A DNA stretch of 36,230 bases. Origin: Chitinophagaceae bacterium. Its GTDB lineage: Bacteria > Bacteroidota > Bacteroidia > Chitinophagales > Chitinophagaceae. A model generated the notes under the pieces. That model was given only the letters and a program-made list of their open reading frames with translations, was not told the origin of the DNA and did no database searches. Positions 17,373 to 24,674 of the stretch are shown in pieces. Every line of letters starts with the position of its first letter. The first letter of the stretch is position 1. The position numbers were made by a program, and so were the translations under genes. The DNA lies in contig JAHEZD010000063.1 in NCBI GenBank assembly GCA_023251255.1, positions 1-36,230 on the forward strand, given 5' to 3'.

Positions 17373-18581
17373 TCAATTGTCTAAAAAACTATGTTGTGCA
17401 GTCCCTTTTATTAACCGCTCGATGGGAATAGAAAACATTTCTTCATTTTTATTACCTAACATATCCTCTGGAAAAATTTTAGAATCAAATGTTTCGTTTG
17501 CAATGCCACCACATTGCAACGTTATGTATTTAAGTCTTGTAATTACTTTGGTCGTGTCAACAGTAGGTTTAAGGGTTTTAAGTTTGATTCCAATACTTCC
17601 ATTTTTGATTTGATATAGGCTTTTTATATCTGCACCACTCCCAAGTTGAGTCGGACTCATTGGCTCTAAAATAAAAACACCATCAACATAACTGGATTTG
17701 TAATTAAATGATATTGAGAAATTATTCATCTGATACCTTGAAACTCTTCCACTGTATTTATCATATTCAGGATACATTCCAAAGAAGTTATACACATTTA
17801 GTTTGCTATCAAAGTTCTCAAAACTTATTTTTTCATTTTTTTTGGAAAAAAAAGCAACTTCCTGAATTTCAGGAAGAAGATAAGAGTTTATCCAATTTCT
17901 CAAATCCAAATAGTCATCAGAGAGTTGAGATGTATCTAATAAAGAATACAAATCACAGCTTATGGAATAGGCATTGTCATATGATTCATCAACTTTGAAA
18001 TATGAAGGCTTGTGTGTTCTTTTATAATAAAAAGACTTTAGTTTTTCCTGTAGGGTATTGTCTACTTTTGAAGGAAGTTTTACCTGAAATGCCACATACA
18101 TTTTAAGAGGTACTAAAGGATGTAGCACTTGTTCCGTTTGATTAAGCAAAGCATTTTCCTTTTCAATTCCGAGTAACTGTTTTGAATAGGTATCATCCAA
18201 TTTAGCGACAGTTTTACTTGATGACCTTAATATTTCGGCAAGTGTGTCTCTCGAAACTTTGAGTTGGAGATTAACGCTATCGACTTTTGCATTGTACACA
18301 CTATCCTTTGAGGCTTTTATACAACTCTCAATTTCTGATATTTTCTTGTCATTAAATACACCTAGAATGCTTATAGTCCCACCTAACAATATTCCACTTA
18401 ATGACCACCAAGCCCACTTTGTAAACACCTCTTTCGTTATCTCTTTATGTTTTCTTTTTGTTATAACTTCTTTTGTAGTCTTGGTAAAAAGTCCGAGTAA
18501 TGCAGAAAAGATTGTAATCGCCGGGGCAGCAATACTTGCAATCAATTTTAGTGTTTCATATAATGTTAGATTTCCGCACAT
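17373..18581 (-). CDS. Membrane-anchored protein of unknown function
   Basis: 402 residues. Two hydrophobic helices at about 8-32 (LKLIASIAAPAITIFSALLG) and 54-76 (WAWWSLSGILLGGTISILGV) separated by a Lys-rich cytosolic loop; then a probable coiled coil (about 80-155, many K/D/E/L) and a ~240-residue soluble C-terminal domain that I cannot place. The topology suggests a membrane-tethered sensor or structural protein. Single-gene cassette, ends 17350 and 18610 with a perfect 10-base complement. No adjacent effector gene is in the same cassette. Confidence 0.7.
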   Translation of the reverse strand: MCGNLTLYETLKLIASIAAPAITIFSALLGLFTKTTKEVITKRKHKEITKEVFTKWAWWSLSGILLGGTISILGVFNDKKISEIESCIKASKDSVYNAKVDSVNLQLKVSRDTLAEILRSSSKTVAKLDDTYSKQLLGIEKENALLNQTEQVLHPLVPLKMYVAFQVKLPSKVDNTLQEKLKSFYYKRTHKPSYFKVDESYDNAYSISCDLYSLLDTSQLSDDYLDLRNWINSYLLPEIQEVAFFSKKNEKISFENFDSKLNVYNFFGMYPEYDKYSGRVSRYQMNNFSISFNYKSSYVDGVFILEPMSPTQLGSGADIKSLYQIKNGSIGIKLKTLKPTVDTTKVITRLKYITLQCGGIANETFDSKIFPEDMLGNKNEEMFSIPIERLIKGTAQHSFLDN

Positions 18582-18607
18582 AGAGAGTGTTCTGCTTACT
18601 TACCGCC

Positions 18608-18792
18608 AACGTCCAGGGCTTTATGCAGGTTGGGAATTAGTATTCCGTCTGCCCATAACCGCTGCTGATTGAAAATATGTTGATGAAGTTAAGTACAAAA
18701 GCTGATAGATATTCGTCTGCTAGAACTGAAGTTGGGATTTGCAAATAGTTGATGTTACAATGTCAAGCCCAACTTGCATAAAACCCAATGTT
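18608..18792. repeat. Cassette recombination site (attC-like palindrome)
   Basis: 185 bp, AAC at 18608-18610, GTT at 18790-18792. The left arm GGGCTTTATGCAGGTTGGG pairs with CCCAACTTGCATAAAACCC (17 of 19), almost the same arms as at 4957-5113, 13 kb away. Inner hairpin GGAATTAGTATTCC at about 18634. Confidence 0.88.
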
Positions 18793-18806
18793 AGCTGTGG
18801 TTATTT

Positions 18807-19421
18807 CTATCTGTCAAGTCCATATTTTTGTCCATACTCTTTTACTGTCATTAAGAAATGTGGATTTGTTTTGTTGTTTAGAAGTCCTTCGTATTCTCGT
18901 TTAGCTTTGTCAAACTGTTTAAATTCTCCATACACAATTAGTTTTCCCAAAGGCGCCATCATCATATCTGCACTGTCTAACTCTTGCAACATTTTTTCAG
19001 TACTATTAAGTCGGTTAAAATACGGTAAGATGAAGTCTGCCAAGTTTTTTTTCATTTCGGCTATTAGTTGTTGCTCATCGGTTCTCTCTTTAATGTAATA
19101 CCAAGTGTCGTGTTGGTTTTTTAGTGTTCCAATTCTTTTTCTTATTAAACATTCTGGTTCAGTCGGATAGTCTGGAAGTCCTTTGTCGCTGTAATTATAA
19201 AAAGCAAGCCAATATTCAGGAACAAAAATTCCCGTGTTTATAGTGAAACTTATGCTGTCTTTATTTCCAAACGCACTTTTCTGAACATTTATAATTTGTC
19301 CGATTGTGTCAAGTTTTAAGTAAAAATTATTTACCTTTTTCTTAAAGCCCAACGGTTTCAGAATTTCATGAAATCCGTCTTTGATTATTTTGTCAAACTT
19401 TATTTCTGATACTGTTTTCAT
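18807..19421 (-). CDS. DUF4304 domain protein
   Basis: A 204-residue cytosolic protein. The opening FDKIIKDGFHEILKPLGFKKKVNNFYLK and the following INVQKSAFGNKDSISFTINTGIFVP match the DUF4304 pattern (an N-terminal 'full-length gene for a small beta domain' shared by many solitary bacterial genes). Function unknown. It is the cassette nearest to the recombinase, with a perfect 10-base terminal complement (18790-18799 and 19450-19459), which would make it the most recently integrated one if the system behaves like an integron. Confidence 0.78.
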   Translation of the reverse strand: MKTVSEIKFDKIIKDGFHEILKPLGFKKKVNNFYLKLDTIGQIINVQKSAFGNKDSISFTINTGIFVPEYWLAFYNYSDKGLPDYPTEPECLIRKRIGTLKNQHDTWYYIKERTDEQQLIAEMKKNLADFILPYFNRLNSTEKMLQELDSADMMMAPLGKLIVYGEFKQFDKAKREYEGLLNNKTNPHFLMTVKEYGQKYGLDR

Positions 19422-19456
19422 TTTGTCTTACGGTGTGTCGCTCTAAAATCACAGCT

Positions 19457-19512
19457 AACACTTAAAAGTACGCAGTTCAATAATACTAACCAATTGATTT
19501 TCAGTTTTAAGT
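19457..19512. other. Candidate attI-like primary integration site
   Basis: Between the last cassette end (AAC 19457-19459) and the recombinase there is no attC-like palindrome. Instead there is a second AAC core in TACTAAC (19484-19490) and an inverted pair ACTTAAAA (19460) / TTTTAAGT (19505). A non-palindromic site bearing extra recombinase-binding motifs beside the recombinase gene is how attI differs from attC. This is positional inference only. Confidence 0.45.
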
Positions 19513-19514
19513 TT

Positions 19515-19561
19515 CTGCGTTTTTTTGGGTAGCAGCTTTTTGCTACTTAAAAAAACGCAAG
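19515..19561. terminator. Strong hairpin after the recombinase gene
   Basis: TGCGTTTTTTT (19516-19526) pairs with AAAAAAACGCA (19549-19559), and inside it GTAGCA pairs with TGCTAC. U-tracts lie on both strands, so it could stop transcription both from the recombinase into the array and in reverse. It begins immediately beyond the recombinase stop. Confidence 0.65.
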
Positions 19562-19563
19562 TC

Positions 19564-20721
19564 CTACCATTTTAGTTTATCCAGTGGACTTTCAATTTTG
19601 CCAATATCCTTTTTACTTACATGTACATAACGCATGGTTGTAGTAATGCTGTTATGCCCAAGAAGCTCTTGAATAATTCTGGTATCAGTGCCAGCTTCCA
19701 TTAAATGTGTAGCATAACTATGCCTCAGCATGTGTACACTTCCTTTCTTTTTGATATTGGAATTAACTTTTGTTTCCTGTAGAATTGCTTGTACACTTCT
19801 GGCACTGTAAGCTCCCCCAAACTGTCCTTCAAACAAGAATTCCTTTGGCTTGTATTGCTTGTAATATTCCCTCAATGTTTCCAGCAATTTTTTTGATAGT
19901 GGCACCATTCTGTCCTTCTTGCCTTTGGCTCCATGTATGTGCACCATCATGCGTTTGCTGTCTATATCATTTACTTTAAGGTTAACTATTTCACTTACAC
20001 GCAAACCTGCTGCATAGCCAGCCATAATCATCGTTCTGTGTTTTAAATTGTTAATATTTTTTATCAGATCAAATACTTCTTCCTCTGCAAGTACTGATGG
20101 CAGCTTAAAAGGCTTCTTTGGTCTTGGCAAATCATAGAATTCCTTTTTTCTTCCGGCCACCTGTTCAAAATAAAACTTGATGGCATTGATGGCTGTATGC
20201 ACTTGTGTTTCGCTGCAGCCCTGCTTTTCAATAAGCCATAATAGGTAGCTCATGATATGTGGCTTCTGCAAATCATTGATGTTCCTGTTGCCTAACAGGC
20301 GTAGTAGGTGATGGAATTCGTTGCAGTAGTTCCTTATGGTATTGGGGCTGTATGCTTTTAATACAAGCATGTTTTTATAAGCAGTCATGGCCCGTAGATT
20401 TTCGACACTGAGCGGATGGTTAAGCATCATATTGGCTGTTTGCTGCTTTACTGTTTCCCGTTTAGGAGGTATCAATGCCTTACGCTGTTGCAGGTAAGTT
20501 TTTAGTGCTCCTGTTTCCAAAACTGCTTTTCCTCGCAATTCATTTGAAAGGTTTATATAGGCTTCTTTGGTGCAGGGTACATGCCAGCATTTTTGCGTAC
20601 TGCTCCATTTGGCATTTCCTGCCTTCTTAACAATATCATTTACTGCTTTGCTATAAGTAAAGTAAATGCCAATCCGTTCTTCTTTATGGTGAAGAAATGG
20701 TTGCAGGGTAATTGTTTGCAT
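19564..20721 (-). CDS. Tyrosine recombinase (integrase) of the cassette array
   Basis: 385 residues. The N-terminal ~85 form a module common in Bacteroidota recombinases (IGIYFTYSKA, KWSSTQKCWHVP). A SAM-like core-binding domain follows (about 105-190, YSPNTIRNYCNEFHHLL). The catalytic domain has Arg241 (GLRVSEIVNL), Lys266 (HGAKGKKDRMVPL), His330/Arg333 (HMLRHSYATHL), His356 (LLGHNSITTT) and nucleophile Tyr365 (RYVHVSK). It ends ESPLDKL, which resembles the SPLD ending of IntI proteins. Only 64 residues separate Lys266 from His330, so the extra IntI-specific domain is absent. It is read towards the cassettes, with a hairpin between. Inference: catalyses cassette excision and integration. Confidence 0.9.
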   Translation of the reverse strand: MQTITLQPFLHHKEERIGIYFTYSKAVNDIVKKAGNAKWSSTQKCWHVPCTKEAYINLSNELRGKAVLETGALKTYLQQRKALIPPKRETVKQQTANMMLNHPLSVENLRAMTAYKNMLVLKAYSPNTIRNYCNEFHHLLRLLGNRNINDLQKPHIMSYLLWLIEKQGCSETQVHTAINAIKFYFEQVAGRKKEFYDLPRPKKPFKLPSVLAEEEVFDLIKNINNLKHRTMIMAGYAAGLRVSEIVNLKVNDIDSKRMMVHIHGAKGKKDRMVPLSKKLLETLREYYKQYKPKEFLFEGQFGGAYSARSVQAILQETKVNSNIKKKGSVHMLRHSYATHLMEAGTDTRIIQELLGHNSITTTMRYVHVSKKDIGKIESPLDKLKW

Positions 20722-20933
20722 AGGTCAATTTAATCAATTTCTATTATTTCGAGCAAACCATAGGCTTCTTTACGGTGTTCTAGCGGTTGGTTAATGGGTG
20801 TATTGCGGCTTTTATCCAATCAAAACGTTTAACCACCCCCAGCAACTTATTGGCTGCTCTAAAAACTGCCACATTTGATGGTGCTTTTTCTTCCTTTGCT
20901 TTGTCAAAAAGAACCTTTCCCGTTATTGTTTCC

Positions 20934-21059
20934 TTCGCTTCTCCTTCGTGTCTCCTTCGCCCCTTCTTCGGTGGTCCTTCGGTAGGGCTTCGGTCGGCAC
21001 CGAACAGGTACCGAACATGGACCGAAGGAGTACCGAACAAGGACCGAACAAGGTTCGGT
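20934..21059. repeat. 11-bp phased repeat array (TTCGG / CCGAA), palindromic overall
   Basis: TTCG occurs exactly every 11 bp at 20934, 20945, 20956, 20967, 20978 and 20989. From 20999 the motif flips to ACCGAA at 20999, 21010, 21021, 21032 and 21043, and returns as TTCGGT at 21054. Twelve units at one-helical-turn spacing form a large imperfect inverted repeat, 210-340 bp upstream of the recombinase start. Possibly a protein-binding array; function unknown. Confidence 0.85.
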
Positions 21060-21596
21060 AAACTAACAACTGTTTCGTACTTTTTTTGCCCTTACCAGGC
21101 ATCCACCAACCTCGCCAGCCGCATCGGTCAATTGGAACCTGCGGTTAGGGCCAACAGTTATGGCGGAACGTGCTGGAAGGGGTTCAACAAGCAGAATGTC
21201 ACACATTTAATGTCACATGAAAATAGGTGACTCCAATTATGTGACATGGCACTTGTCACGGATTTGATGTCACATGAAAATAGGTGACATCAATTATGTG
21301 ACATCCTCATTGGAGGGCCGTACCCGCAAGGAAGAGGGGAAGCTCCGCTCAAACTACATTCCCAAGTTGGGCATTGGGATAACCATAAGCTCCTCCCGAT
21401 AAAACATCGGGATCCCTGATCAATTGGCAGAAAAGGCCCAATGTTACCCTATATATTGGGCAAGGATTGGGCACAGACTGAGTATACCTCGAGCATAGAA
21501 ACAGTACGTTAAAATTGCCACCGCAATAATGTCAGTTCCCTTTAAGAAAGCCTACGAACCGCTAAAAAACAACAAATTGAACTTAAACAGCCCTTG
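21060..21596. other. Gene-free stretch with a pair of palindromic 38-bp repeats
   Basis: No ORF in 20722-22353 has protein-like composition that I can support. Within this part, the 38-bp sequence at 21210-21247 is repeated at 21267-21304 with two changes; each copy starts ATGTCACATG and ends ATGTGACAT. A further TGTCACA lies at 21197. The remainder (21305-21596) shows one short hairpin (CCCGATaaaacATCGGG near 21395) and nothing else notable. Confidence 0.7.
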
Positions 21597-22309
21597 GATT
21601 TACGGTGGTGACTCAGTTTGAATTATTGTCAGCGCCTGCCCCGATTTTTTATCGGGGTTGAGCCCCGAATAGTCCTATCGTGTGGACACATCCTTGCAAG
21701 GCATGGAATGGCGGCCATCCATATTCTCCAATTAGCAACAACCAGAAATCAGTGGCCAGCTATTAGTCTACCTGCTGCCCAAACTCCACCTGCGTAGTGT
21801 CCACCTAAGCACCTCAGCCGCTCCGGTTCCGATGAAATCGGAATTGTTCCCGTCCCTTGGGATACGGGAACAAAGAAGCGGGTGCAGTGCTGGAAGACAG
21901 GTCCATCCATCCATGTGCATAAACAACCTGAAAAACTCCGCCCCCCAGCAATAAAACCCAGCGGGCTACACTTAGGGCAGCGCTGGCGGACAAACGAGCG
22001 GAGCCATTCGGGTTGTCCTAGCCTTTTTTGTATCCTTTTTGCGGCGATGGCAAAAAGGAGAGAGCCTATTAGGAAGATAATGTCTTTCGCTTAAAAACTG
22101 GCTAAATGGAACCCTGACCAAACTCAATCAACCCTAGCGCATCAAGCAGTTACTGAAGGTTAAGAAAAGAAAAGTACCCACAAGTACAGATAACAATCAC
22201 TCCTTTAAGAAATGTGTCCACACGATAGGATTTTTCATTGGGGTTGAGCCCCGAGTAGTCGGGGCCCAGGCTTGACACTTACTTTTCAAACTGAGTCCCT
22301 ACCGGATTT
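21597..22309. mobile_element. ~700-bp element with long imperfect terminal inverted repeats
   Basis: GACTCAGTTTGAA (21610) faces TTCAAACTGAGTC (22285-22297), and TCCTATCGTGTGGACACAT (21673-21691) faces its exact 19-base complement at 22212-22230. With GGATTTACGG against its partner near 22305 the inverted ends are about 90-95 bp each, both containing a GGTTGAGCCCCGA block. The 520-bp interior has no transposase, only a 70-codon frame and a hairpin GTTCCCGT/ATACGGGAAC (about 21846-21871). Likely a non-autonomous or decayed transposable element. Confidence 0.65.
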
Positions 22310-22353
22310 CCACCCACTCCCACCCTGCAAAACCAAAACCCTAATTTTGCCCC

Positions 22354-22998
22354 ATGGAACTAGTTAACCCATTGGCAGAACACTATGCAGCCAATATTAC
22401 ATCCAAGGAAGAGGAGCTATTGCTGCAAATCAATGAACGGACCACCACTGAACATGCACATCCCCACATGCTCAGCGGTCATGTGCAGGGAAAAGTTTTA
22501 ACATTTCTGAGCACCATGCTGCAGCCCAGATACATTCTGGAGATAGGCACTTTCACGGGTTACAGCGCCCTCTGTTTAGCAGAAGGGCTGGCTCCGGGAG
22601 GTGAACTGCATACCATTGAACTACGGCAGGAAGATGCTGACACGGCCAGCACAAATTTTAGCAACTCAACATTTGGCAAGCAAGTACATTTGCACGTCGG
22701 CAATGCCATGGAAATAATACCCCAACTGGACTTCGAGTGGGACCTTGTTTTTATGGATGCCGACAAAACCGGCTACCTCGACTATTACGAGCTTGTGGTT
22801 CCCAGATTAAGTAACCGGGGCATCATCATAGCAGACAATGTACTGTTCCATGGTCAAGTGCTGGAAGAGGACATAAAAGGGAAAAATGCCAAGGCCATCC
22901 ATGCCTTCAATGAACATGTGGCGAACGATAAACGGACCGAGCAGGTCCTGTTAACAGTGAGGGACGGTTTATTACTGATTAAAAAGAAAGCCCAATGA
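22354..22998 (+). CDS. SAM-dependent O-methyltransferase
   Basis: A 214-residue cytosolic class I methyltransferase of the caffeoyl-CoA/catechol O-methyltransferase-like family. SAM-binding motif I is ILEIGTFTGYSALCLAEGL (residues ~67-85); the acidic residue after beta-2 is in HTIELRQED; the metal and catalytic region is DLVFMDADKTGYLDYYE (~131-147), with IIADNVLFHG later (~158). The substrate is probably a catechol-type hydroxyl; not determinable here. It overlaps the next gene by 4 bp (ATGA), so the two are translationally coupled. This marks the start of the GC-richer chromosomal part. Confidence 0.92.
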   Translation: MELVNPLAEHYAANITSKEEELLLQINERTTTEHAHPHMLSGHVQGKVLTFLSTMLQPRYILEIGTFTGYSALCLAEGLAPGGELHTIELRQEDADTASTNFSNSTFGKQVHLHVGNAMEIIPQLDFEWDLVFMDADKTGYLDYYELVVPRLSNRGIIIADNVLFHGQVLEEDIKGKNAKAIHAFNEHVANDKRTEQVLLTVRDGLLLIKKKAQ

Positions 22999-24038
22999 AG
23001 AGAATTTTCTTGATGCTTAGTTGTTTCACACTTGTGCTTGCTTCTTATGCACAAAAGGAAAAAGCACAGGCATACATAGATACCTATAAGGATGTGGCCA
23101 TTGCGGAAATGCTCCGCGGCGGTGTTCCTGCATCCATCACATTGGCCCAGGGCATGCTGGAAAGCGGCTATGGCGAAAGTGACCTGTGCAAGAAAAGCAA
23201 CAACCATTTCGGCATCAAGTGCAAGGAAAACTGGACAGGCGAAAAAGTTTACCATGATGATGATGCCCGCGGCGAATGTTTCCGTGCCTACCCCACTGCG
23301 GCCGACAGTTATAAGGACCACTCCGATTTCCTGAAGACAAGGGAATGGTATGCATTCCTTTTCAAACTGGACCCTACTGATTATGAAGGCTGGGCCAAGG
23401 GACTGAAGAAAGCTGGCTATGCCACTGAGAAAGATTATCCCAAAAGGTTAATGGACATTATCAACAGCTACAATTTGCAACAGTACACCTTGCTTGCCCT
23501 GCAGCAAAAGGATGGCGGCATGCCCAACAATGAAGTTGCTGTAACCAGCACACCCATACCTATGCCTGTTGCAGATTCCGTAAAAATGGTGGACCAGGAA
23601 AAGGAAGCTACCGATACTGCGGAAACCGTTATAACCGTAAAAACAAAAGATACGGTAGCGGTCAAAAAAAGCAAATATGCAGAAGGCATCCTGACCATCA
23701 ACCATACAAAAGCTACTTATGCCAAGGAAGGCATTTCCCTGCTTTCATTGGCCAACCAGTTTGGCATCACGCTCAGCAAATTGGTGGAGTTCAATGACAT
23801 GAAGGAAATGGATGTACTTGATATGGACCGCTTGATTTTTGTGGAGCGGAAAATGAAAAAAGGGGCAACAGATTTCCATATTGCGGAAGATGGCGAAAGC
23901 CTGTATGACATTTGCCAAAGTGAGGGTGTACAATTGGAAAGCCTGATGCTGTACAACAAATTGAACAAAGAGAGCAAATTGGCGAAAGGTCAAAAAATAT
24001 ATCTTCGCCCAGTCATCGCCGTAAAGCCAACTAAATAA
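22995..24038 (+). CDS. Secreted glucosaminidase (GH73) with C-terminal LysM
   Basis: 347 residues. Signal peptide MKRIFLMLSCFTLVLASYAQ. A GH73/mannosyl-glycoprotein endo-beta-N-acetylglucosaminidase domain at about 22-160: ITLAQGMLESGYGESDLCKKSNNHFGIKCK with the catalytic Glu in MLESGYG, then FRAYPTAADSYKDHSDFL. A Thr/Val/Lys-rich linker (about 170-235) precedes one degenerate and one clear LysM motif (FHIAEDGESLYDICQSEGVQLESLMLYN). It cleaves peptidoglycan glycan strands in the periplasm or at the cell surface, for growth, division or remodelling. Translationally coupled to the methyltransferase. Confidence 0.92.
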   Translation: MKRIFLMLSCFTLVLASYAQKEKAQAYIDTYKDVAIAEMLRGGVPASITLAQGMLESGYGESDLCKKSNNHFGIKCKENWTGEKVYHDDDARGECFRAYPTAADSYKDHSDFLKTREWYAFLFKLDPTDYEGWAKGLKKAGYATEKDYPKRLMDIINSYNLQQYTLLALQQKDGGMPNNEVAVTSTPIPMPVADSVKMVDQEKEATDTAETVITVKTKDTVAVKKSKYAEGILTINHTKATYAKEGISLLSLANQFGITLSKLVEFNDMKEMDVLDMDRLIFVERKMKKGATDFHIAEDGESLYDICQSEGVQLESLMLYNKLNKESKLAKGQKIYLRPVIAVKPTK

Positions 24039-24060
24039 GTCATTCCATCAAATATCCCTT

Positions 24061-24597
24061 ATGCCATTACAAGTATTTGACAAAGCATTTGTTCCATTTC
24101 TTGAAGAAGCAACCATTATTGGGAAAATAAAGGAAATGGCGGCCCAGCTAAAGAATGACTACAATGGCAAGAAACCATTGTTCATTGCTATTTTGAATGG
24201 CTCGTTCATGTTTGCATCGGACCTTTTCAAGGAGCTGGATATTGAAGCCGAAATCTGCTTCATCAAGCTGGCATCCTACAAAGGTACCAAATCTTCTGGT
24301 CAGGTAATTACAGCCATTGGCTTGGATATGGATATAAAGGATAGGCATGTAATCATACTGGAAGACATCATTGATACAGGTAAAACACTCCATACCTTCC
24401 TGCCACAATTAATCAACCAGCAACCAGCTTCCTTAAAAGTGGCCGTACTGTTGGACAAGCCGGAACCACGCAAGTTTGAAGTGCCTATTGAATATAGGTG
24501 CTTTGTCATTCCCAACAAGTTTGTTTTGGGCTATGGGCTTGATTATGATGGACTTGGAAGGAATATTAGGGAGATTTACCAGTTACAGGAAGCATAA
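24061..24597 (+). CDS. hpt: Hypoxanthine phosphoribosyltransferase
   Basis: A 178-residue cytosolic purine-salvage enzyme that converts hypoxanthine (and guanine) with PRPP to IMP (GMP). The PRPP-binding motif VIILEDIIDTGKTL is at about residues 98-111; the N-terminal loop FIAILNGSFMFASDL (~41-55) and the C-terminal FVLGYGLDYDGLGRNIREIY (~152-171) are typical of bacterial HPRT. Length is normal. It starts 22 bp after the glucosaminidase stop, so it may belong to the same transcript. Confidence 0.95.
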   Translation: MPLQVFDKAFVPFLEEATIIGKIKEMAAQLKNDYNGKKPLFIAILNGSFMFASDLFKELDIEAEICFIKLASYKGTKSSGQVITAIGLDMDIKDRHVIILEDIIDTGKTLHTFLPQLINQQPASLKVAVLLDKPEPRKFEVPIEYRCFVIPNKFVLGYGLDYDGLGRNIREIYQLQEA

Positions 24598-24674
24598 GAT
24601 TTATAAACTTTGGCTTTCATGTATATTATTTTACCTAAATCGGCGTTATATTTAGGAAATTCTGCTATGATATC

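Noticed and set aside
19564-20721. Calling the recombinase a true IntI integron integrase
   Set aside because: The SPLD ending and position are IntI-like, but the additional IntI domain between the catalytic Lys and HxxR is missing and the N-terminal module is different.
20780-21040. 86-codon minus-strand frame upstream of the recombinase
   Set aside because: Its 5' third is made of the 11-bp phased repeats, which do not keep a codon frame, and the rest shows no family that I recognise. A short real gene in 20780-20930 cannot be excluded.
21882-22094. 70-codon frame inside the inverted-repeat element
   Set aside because: Too short for a transposase, with no recognisable motif.
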